Positions 58,701-64,000 of a DNA stretch of 64,000 nt are shown here, piece by piece. A model generated the notes under the pieces. The model did not search any database, was not told the DNA's origin, and worked only from the letters and a program-made list of their open reading frames with translations. Numbering within the stretch: position 1 is the first letter of the stretch; each line of letters begins with the position of its first letter. This DNA comes from Tenebrio molitor (lineage: Eukaryota; Arthropoda; Insecta; Coleoptera; Tenebrionidae). The stretch lies in contig NC_091052.1 in assembly GCF_963966145.1 (NCBI RefSeq), forward strand, positions 20,026,001-20,090,000, read 5' to 3'. A program made the position numbers and the translations under genes.

Positions 58701-59686
58701 ATTATTCCTACTATACTGAAGTTTTCTTTCGTCTTTCCTAAGTGCAAACATCACGTGTAAACCTGCTCTTTCCATTTTTTAAATTTCGCTCAGGATCTAT
58801 GTGTTGTAGCGTAGAGTGAACATTTTTAGTAACATTTATGCCAAGCAATCTATGAGTGGACTGAGTTTACAATCTGAATCCCTTGGATTTTTTTTATTTA
58901 TCTGTGCATTGAACAAGGGGGCGATATTTTTACAATTTGTGTACATAGCTCCTTTTTGTGTTTATACGTTTCATCAATAAATTCCCCTCTTTTGTTGTTG
59001 GTAAAATGTTTAGTCGATTATTTCGCAAATTAAGCGTTTTTGACTCTATACGTGTACGATCTGTGAATCGACAATTTTCAACCTTAACATTTATATTTCA
59101 ACGTTGAAAATATAATTTGTGATTCCGCTAGAAATAATAAATATCGAATTTTCATCAGGGTTATTGTATCTTGTATTCTTCGATTACGACTTAGTCCATA
59201 TCAGTTAGCCTTAACGATCAATTTTGTCATTTAACTGAAACCAAAACATTTCAAAAAACGTTATTGTAGAAGCCTTGGTCACCTATATCCGTTATCGACA
59301 AGTAAACCATTTATTGGACAAAGAAACATCATTGCCACCATCAATGAGGAAATATAATTGGATATGTGTAATCTTGAGCACAGTTGCTGCTTTTGGAATC
59401 TGTTTAGTGGGTAACTTTCAGGAAACGAATGTCTTATCAATACATATGGTGGGGGCTTTCGCAGCTTTTGGTTTAGGTTCAATTTATCAGTGCATTCAGG
59501 TAAAGTCTCCTTTAATGTTTCTGTTTTAATAATATTTGTTTTTGTAGACTCGAGCTTCTTTCCAGCTATACCCTCATCTAGGGAGCAAAAAAATAAACAT
59601 TGCTAGAATTTGCCTTTCAGCAATTAGTTGTACTGCTTTTATCGTTACCGCTATTTTTGGAGGAATTTCTCTTTTGCAGTTTAGAG
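49741..59686 (+). CDS. DRAM/TMEM150-like membrane protein, paralogue C (partial)
   Basis: Four exons were found: 49741-49811, 49873-49994, 59270-59499 and 59548-59686. Phases agree with genes A and B, and exon sizes are the same or nearly so (71, 122, 230, 139 bases). They encode 187 residues: an N-terminal helix (MLPILCTVWFFLTFIL), the signature loop PYISDTGTWSPESCFFG, a helix pair ending in CLVGNFQETN, GSIYQCIQ, and a fourth segment ending LLQFRG. The final exon with the EW loop and last helix was not found up to 64000, so the gene probably continues beyond the window or the exon is lost. Intron 2 is 9.3 kb and packed with transposons, against 52 bases in gene B. The cellular role is as uncertain as for A and B. 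Confidence 0.8.
50570..50626 (+). pseudogene. transposase N-terminal scrap
   Basis: The ATG at 50570 opens MFDLEHKIFLAENYFKNG, the typical first residues of DUF4817-type transposases, then stops. It lies in intron 2 of DRAM gene C. Confidence 0.45.
50661..51250 (+). mobile_element. CCATTGCCATCTAGAAC-ended element, copy 1
   Basis: Ends CTGCCATTGCCATCTAGAAC and GTACCATTGCCATCTAGAAC (inward). About 300 bases of the left part match copy 2 at 54660-55323 in reverse orientation. Past the shared string AAAATGTTGATAG the middle differs: here it is the conserved-end hairpin element at 51005. Confidence 0.7.
51005..51146 (+). mobile_element. conserved-end hairpin element, copy 4
   Basis: Begins AATAGCTATTTATGTAACAA with GG next, and ends GTGTTGCATACAAGATTTTA. 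The core pairs ATCGAACGAGTTTGC with GCAAACGAGTTCGAT around a GC-rich loop. Confidence 0.7.
51251..52485. other. no gene; one possible element end
   Basis: An ACAGGGTTATTCTAAATTATT string near 52050 resembles a TIR start without a seen partner. T-rich stretch at 51430-51660. Confidence 0.3.
52847..52975 (+). pseudogene. DUF4817 transposase head
   Basis: Reads NELTDMLLMYGQC, then after a frame slip YQNAAAAFREYADRFPERRH. This is the DUF4817 helix-turn-helix (compare ATEAARVFSERFPDRNHP at 45806). A MITE begins directly after it at 52980. Confidence 0.6.
52980..53456. mobile_element. MITE, 477 bp
   Basis: Inverted ends TATAATTGTCCGTTTACTCT continue through AAGGTTATA and TGGGGCCGTA on both sides. 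No coding sequence. Confidence 0.75.
53888..54118. mobile_element. intact mariner-type MITE, 231 bp
   Basis: Ends CAGTGGGGAGCACGGAATTT and CAGTGGCGAGCACGGAATTT (inward), TA at 53886-53887 and 54119-54120. It is the reference copy for the interrupted MITE at 393-972. Confidence 0.85.
54443..54586 (+). pseudogene. transposase head fused to tail
   Basis: One open frame reads YSIKEYADMYIFCVWEYSGK, then ATAAVRRYA, the DUF4817 head, and passes without a break to NACIRTNGGHFEHLL and stop, the usual transposase end. Everything between, including all catalytic residues, is gone. A TAA lies two codons after the ATG, so translation from that start would fail. Confidence 0.6.
54660..55323 (-). mobile_element. 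CCATTGCCATCTAGAAC-ended element, copy 2
   Basis: Inverted relative to copy 1 at 50661. Its left arms and AAAATGTTGATAG string are shared, but the middle has a different hairpin-rich segment (AACGTCTCTTGCGACGTT). Confidence 0.7.
56343..56392. repeat. left end of a GGCC-type MITE
   Basis: TATGGCGGCCAAAAAATTTC, with GTGTAAATAAATCT further on, matches the end of the copy at 47375. The match stops where the TIR element at 56393 begins. Confidence 0.65.
56393..57072. mobile_element. 680-bp element with arms of about 115 bases
   Basis: Arms starting CATTTAAATGTGTAAAAAAA and CATTTGAATGTGTAAAAAAA (inward) remain alike through TTCTAAAAAGAGC and GTTAGCC. The interior has two copies of a TATTGGTTCCCTGCAT-like string. 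Confidence 0.8.
57073..57431. other. nothing recognised
   Basis: AT-rich, intronic to DRAM gene C. Confidence 0.3.
57432..58866 (+). mobile_element. GTCCACT-ended TIR element, copy 2, with insertion
   Basis: Matches copy 1 at 40385-41166 on both sides of about 57594-58237, where 640 bases without a counterpart are inserted after GAAACCCACGCGAAA. The string CGTTGACCGC occurs inverted near both ends of that insert. Confidence 0.7.
58867..59269. other. end of intron 2 of DRAM gene C
   Basis: No repeat or gene recognised. It ends at the acceptor TTATTGTAG. Confidence 0.4.
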
Positions 59687-60005
59687 GTAAATGAAAGGAT
59701 TGAATAATACGAGTAATTTATGAATTTTTTCTGTTCTTTCTGTAAAATGTTCGTTACAGTGGGGACTCAACGTCTACTGATTTTGATGTCAATCAGGTCA
59801 CCCGTTTTGGAAATATAAACAATTTTGCACACCTTTCTACTGAAAATTTTCATATTAAAAATTATTTTGATAAATGATCTTGAAATATGGTCATATACGA
59901 GTATGATTTTCTATTTCGATATTTTACAATTAGTAGATCATTATTTGAAACAGTATCAGTCCAAAATTATTATCAGGTAAAAATACTCGGTTGTAGTAAT
60001 AATAG
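59687..60005. other. intron 4 of DRAM gene C, nothing else seen
   Basis: A CAGTGGGGACTCAACG string near 59759 resembles a mariner end without a seen partner. Confidence 0.35.
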
Positions 60006-60193
60006 TAATTCCACGAGAGCTCTGAAATGATCGATTTTTAACACGAAAGCTCTCCTAGGTAACAACGAGTGTCACTTTGACAGTATTAATTTCCCGACAC
60101 CGAAGGTGGAGGGAAATTATGTCAAAGTGACACGAGTGGTTACCTTTTGAGAGCTTGAGTGTTAAAATAGATCATTTCAAGAGCTAGAGTGTA
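60006..60193. mobile_element. foldback element, 188 bp
   Basis: Arms of about 70 bases. AGAGCTCTGAAATGATCGAT, then TTAACACGAAAGCTCTC and GAGTGTCACTTTGAC, on the left are answered on the right in reverse. The loop has GGGAAATT pairs. No coding sequence. Confidence 0.7.
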
Positions 60194-60389
60194 ATTCGGT
60201 TGATTATTTCATGAATTAAATAGTACCATTTCACAACAGTATTTATTTTATTGCTTTAGCAATAGGATTGAAAACATCTGTGAAACGTACTTGACGAATT
60301 ATCGAATTATCACTATAATCCAAAAAATAAAGCCTTACGATTGGTCGAAAACAATGATGAATGAAATAATCATTCTAAATTTCTTTTTG

Positions 60390-60716
60390 TAATTTGCCTC
60401 CATTTGGATTCTCTAATAGACATATTAACGAACGCGACGTCATCATCTGGGATGTCCTTATAGCCATTATTTCACGGAACATTTTACGAAAATTTTTAGG
60501 TTGGCATAGCTTGATCCGTCATGCGTGTCAGTTTAAATTACAAAATGTGCAAAGAATCATTTATCAGAATTTATCAGGCAACAAATTCGCGGCCGTATTT
60601 TTGGCAATTTCACGTATTTCAGCGGGCGTAAATGAAAGATTATCTTCCATATTCGTGTTTTGTGACAGAATTTGGATACAACAAAAGGCGACTTTGAACA
60701 CTTGATCAAATTTTTA
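60390..60716 (+). pseudogene. possible transposase C-terminal remnant
   Basis: Broken frames include NVQRIIYQNL and, in another frame, KGDFEHLI, which could correspond to the end of a DUF4817-type transposase. Weak support. Confidence 0.3.
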
Positions 60717-60974
60717 CTTTTAAAATTAAGACATTACCAACCGCCACAAAAATCCCTAAATCGAGGAAAGTAAACATTTTTGTTTAAAAACGGCTTAAAA
60801 AGGGCAAATTACAAAAAATAGTATAAAAAACCCGTTTCATAAGACCTTGAAGCACTCATCCTTTAAAATAACTCGTGGCTACGCCACGCATTTAATGCTT
60901 TCAACATAAAAAACACATCCAACCTAAAATTTTACATCGCTGCGACTCTCGTCAAATTAAAAGGTTTTGTATAT

Positions 60975-61105
60975 CCTGTTTACGTTGGATTGAACATCAG
61001 TGGTGCAAATCGCACACATTTGGCATTAATTTTCATATGAGTTGTCATAGTAACAGGTCAGGTCATTTACACCACTGATGTTCATTCCAACGTGAACAGA
61101 TATTA
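60975..61105. mobile_element. palindromic MITE, 131 bp
   Basis: Arms CGTTGGATTGAACATCAGTG and CGTTGGAATGAACATCAGTG (inward), separated by about 65 bases. Confidence 0.7.
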
Positions 61106-61374
61106 TTCAATGTTACCAAAAATGTAGCCAGAGACATGTCCTGCTCTATTTATATAAAATAAATTAGTCAAAAATGTTACTTCTTAACTTTTGTCACTGA
61201 TCTTGTATTAGTCGTTCCGGATTGTTTTAAACACGCAGCAGGCCAAGATATATATATTTTTTTTTTATTAGGTTGGCGTAAGGTCCTGTCATAATGACGT
61301 TACGTTTTTAAATATTCGCCTTGTTGTCAATTCCGTCATTAATTTGGTTAATAATAATTTACTCATTTTAATAT

Positions 61375-61609
61375 AAACTAGGCAAAAATGAATAGGGAAT
61401 TCCACAATTTTTCTTGGAAAGCAAAATAATTGCTCCAATCCTCCCACGTATTCTTAAACACAAGATAAATCTAAAATGTTACAAGTACTTGAAACCTTAT
61501 ATTTAATGTGTATATTAATATATTTGTAACACATTTCATTACAAATTTTAAACGGTATTTATAAAAAATTCAAAAAAAGAAAAATTCCCTATTCATTTTT
61601 ACCTAGTTT
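61375..61609. mobile_element. MITE, 235 bp
   Basis: Inverted ends AAACTAGGCAAAAATGAATA and AAACTAGGTAAAAATGAATA, continuing GGGAAT. No coding sequence. Confidence 0.75.
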
Positions 61610-62870
61610 ATTAGGAATGTTCTTAAACAAGAACTGCGCTACAAATATCTATGTTTCATTTCAATTAAAGTTTTAGATTATTATTGTTCCTATTGCGTTC
61701 ACTTATTTAAAAAATGTAGCGAACTGGCAGCAGTGTTCGGTTCAATTATAACCTAAAATAGATTTATTATGACAAATCACAATACCTACTGCCAACTAAA
61801 ATGTCAGATTTTCATAGATAGTTCGAATTTGAAATAATCGTGAATGCTGTACAAGACATATGTACTTCACAATGTTGTGAAAAATTCAAAAACTACTTGA
61901 TGAACTTTTCATTGAAGACTCGATATGTTGAACACTTCGGAAAAGGAAATACCACCTATTAAAGATAAAAGAAAGATTGTCACTTCTTCCGAAGAGTAAT
62001 GAATGATCTAAGTGTCTGCTACTTTGCAAATGGTACTGTACAAAAACAAATTGAAGAATTGGCTGAGAAACTGTTGCTCACTTATCAGACTTGATACTGC
62101 GGCTGCCACTTGATTCAGTAGATTTTGTTTTGTATTGGTAAATATATTTTACACGAAACTCAGATAATAAATTGCAAATCGTTAACGAAACGACAAATAC
62201 ACTGTTTCAGCAATATCAGTTGTCATGGTTTTGAATTTGCACCGTCATATCGAGCCTTATCCCTATCAGGTTTCGTGGATGACTCCCTAAGTCAACGATG
62301 TAGAAAGTAACTTAAAGGCACTGAAGTTCTACTAGGTACTACAGAATTGACAAATTTCCTGAAAGATGGTAAAAGGTCGTTGTTCCTGAGGGGAACTAAT
62401 TTGATAGTTGTCGTAGATTGTTGAAATTAAAATAAATCGAAAACAAAGAAAATGTAGTTGCCAGCTTAATGCATGATATTTACCAAATGTCAAATAAAAT
62501 ACCCATTTGTTACGTCCAACTCGTTGTAGTTAGTTGTCTTTCAGTCTCTATATGAAAGAGAAGTAGTTAAGTTCTATAGCCTCCATGTGTTCTGTAGTAA
62601 TTATTTAAGAATTTGTTTGCTATACTCGTACAATGCACGCCAAAATTGTGAAAACAATGTTTTAAATCTTTTTACGATCATTTTCATTTTCTCGTTTTTT
62701 ACGTTTTCTTGCAGTGACACCATCACCAATTAATTTTCCAGATGTGGATAGATTATTAAATTTTGATAAATAAGTTTCATTATTAAAAAAACTGAAACTG
62801 ACGTTTTAAAATTATTATTACTTTGCATATTTGATAACCATTGCATTAAAATTTGGGATTGGACCTCATA
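61610..62870. other. no gene recognised
   Basis: AT-rich sequence. The small ORF at 62125-62310 has no domain. The missing last exon of DRAM gene C was searched for here and not found. Confidence 0.3.
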
Positions 62871-63237
62871 AACTAAAGTCCATTCAAAAATCAAAAAACC
62901 ACCACCTGTTGCTTTAGGTTGGTAAAATTTAAAAAACCCTAGGTAGATATTTTTTTATACTATGTTGGTAACTACAAATTATGACATTTATTTGATTTAA
63001 AATAAAATTCACTTGCTTTGAATTTCGTTCATATTGTTTTATTAGCAGCACGTTTCATTTATTTATTGATTCTTATTATTTTTACTTAAACATGCCCAGA
63101 AAAACAAGACACTTCATAAACATTTAACCTCAAAATTACAAGTCTCACCAAATTTTACACTAGACAGCGTTGCCGATAGTAATTATCGGGGAAAATGCGA
63201 CGTTGGTGGTTTTTTGATTTTTGAATGGACTTTAGTT
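62871..63237. mobile_element. MITE, 367 bp, perfect 34-base ends
   Basis: The exact inverted repeats begin AACTAAAGTCCATTCAAAAA and end ACCACCA. The perfect arms suggest a recent insertion. Confidence 0.8.
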
Positions 63238-64000
63238 GTTATGATTTTTGCCGTGAATTTTGAAATTATCATTCAACAGGCCGTGGGTAATGGACTCTGT
63301 TATCTAATAAAAAAAACACTTTAATAATTACAGTATTATACAATTATTGGAGTCGAAATGAGGAATTGATAATGATTATTCTTTTCGAATAGCAACAGGA
63401 ATCAACATTTTTCTTAATTGCAATTTTTACAAATACATAATATGACGAAATGGTTTTTGTAGAAAATTGCGAAAAACTCCCAATCGCCAACCGGAACAAT
63501 TCTTTTTTTAATTGAATTTTGCAATTGCGTATTATGACAAATACCGGGATATCAAAAATTATCTTGGTCAAAGGCAGTAAGGCAGTCATGGATTGGAAAA
63601 CCTCCGTCTAAACTTATTTCGTGTGACGATTTCTTCGGTGCGAACGATTGCGTCACAGAGTCAGTTTCGCGAAACACAATTTGAAAGGCATGCATAAAAA
63701 TCCTTCGGCATTACTGCGAAGTGTGGGAAGTGCTCTCAAAAACTGATTTTGACATTCAAAAAATAATTGACACAAGGCTTGGACAATTATTTGAAATGTT
63801 TAAAATAAATGAGATCAAAGCTGCATCTTTTGAACTCCCATATCTTCAAATCTACGAGGTATAATTTTTTAATTATTTTTCTCATTATTTTCTAACATGA
63901 GTTAACAATGCCCCATTGAGTTGTTCCACGAATTTTGGGGCACCCAATAGTTTTATCCCCGCACCCAATCAAAATTAAAATTTCTATACGTTGTGTTTCT
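63238..64000. other. no gene recognised
   Basis: AT-rich. No last DRAM exon and no repeat partner seen. Confidence 0.3.

Noticed and set aside
59759..59790. CAGTGGGGACTCAACG string in intron 4 of gene C as a mariner MITE
   Set aside because: No inverted partner was found within the expected distance.
1..64000. tRNA, rRNA, CRISPR and bacterial-type features
   Set aside because: No T-loop-like GGTTCGAATC context, rRNA core or regularly spaced repeats with unique spacers was seen. The genome is clearly eukaryotic.

Overview
The window looks like a piece of an arthropod, most likely insect, nuclear genome. It is AT-rich, its genes have short introns (several of 45-60 bases) with ordinary GT-AG borders, and most of the rest is decayed transposable elements: mariner/Tc1-type, PIF/Harbinger, a Crypton-like tyrosine recombinase, Ty3/gypsy, an L1-type LINE derivative and many MITEs. 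The insect order cannot be read from the sequence; a beetle or hemipteran is a guess. There are no operons, CRISPR arrays or recognisable tRNA or rRNA genes.

Four host genes could be assembled exon by exon, all on the plus strand. Three are paralogues of the DRAM/TMEM150 (Frag1/DRAM/Sfk1) membrane-protein family. Gene A (11805-13776) and gene B (14061-14962) lie head to tail 284 bases apart, and both give 249 residues. Gene C begins at 49741, has a 9.3-kb second intron packed with transposons, and runs off the right edge before its last exon. Between B and C lies a complete five-exon SLC46-type major facilitator transporter of 460 residues (33643-35220).

Layout. 0-3.6 kb: MITEs and hairpin repeats. 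3.9-10.2 kb: one 370-bp MITE blown apart by three separate insertions (Crypton-like, a 2.9-kb TIR element, Harbinger), readable because an intact copy sits at 47375-47744. 11.4-15.4 kb: hairpin, DRAM genes A and B, and a spaced motif array. 15.7-20.8 kb: GC-rich LTR-like blocks without protein coding. 21.0-23.4 kb: a 75-bp perfect palindrome with six short repeats around it, and a LINE derivative with an intact ORF1 and no ORF2. 23.6-30 kb: TIR elements and a DUF4817-type transposase pseudogene. 32-33.3 kb: LINE-tail-like sequence. 33.6-35.2 kb: SLC46 gene. 36-41 kb: MITEs. 41.5-45.6 kb: degenerate Ty3/gypsy element. 45.8-46.7 kb: second transposase pseudogene. 49.7-59.7 kb: DRAM gene C with nested transposons. 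60-64 kb: further MITEs.

The most unusual signal is a set of at least six short elements that share their outermost sequences but carry different hairpin-forming cores. The same ends bound the insertion that holds two tandem tyrosine-recombinase pseudogenes. This suggests that the recombinase element is the autonomous partner of the hairpin family.
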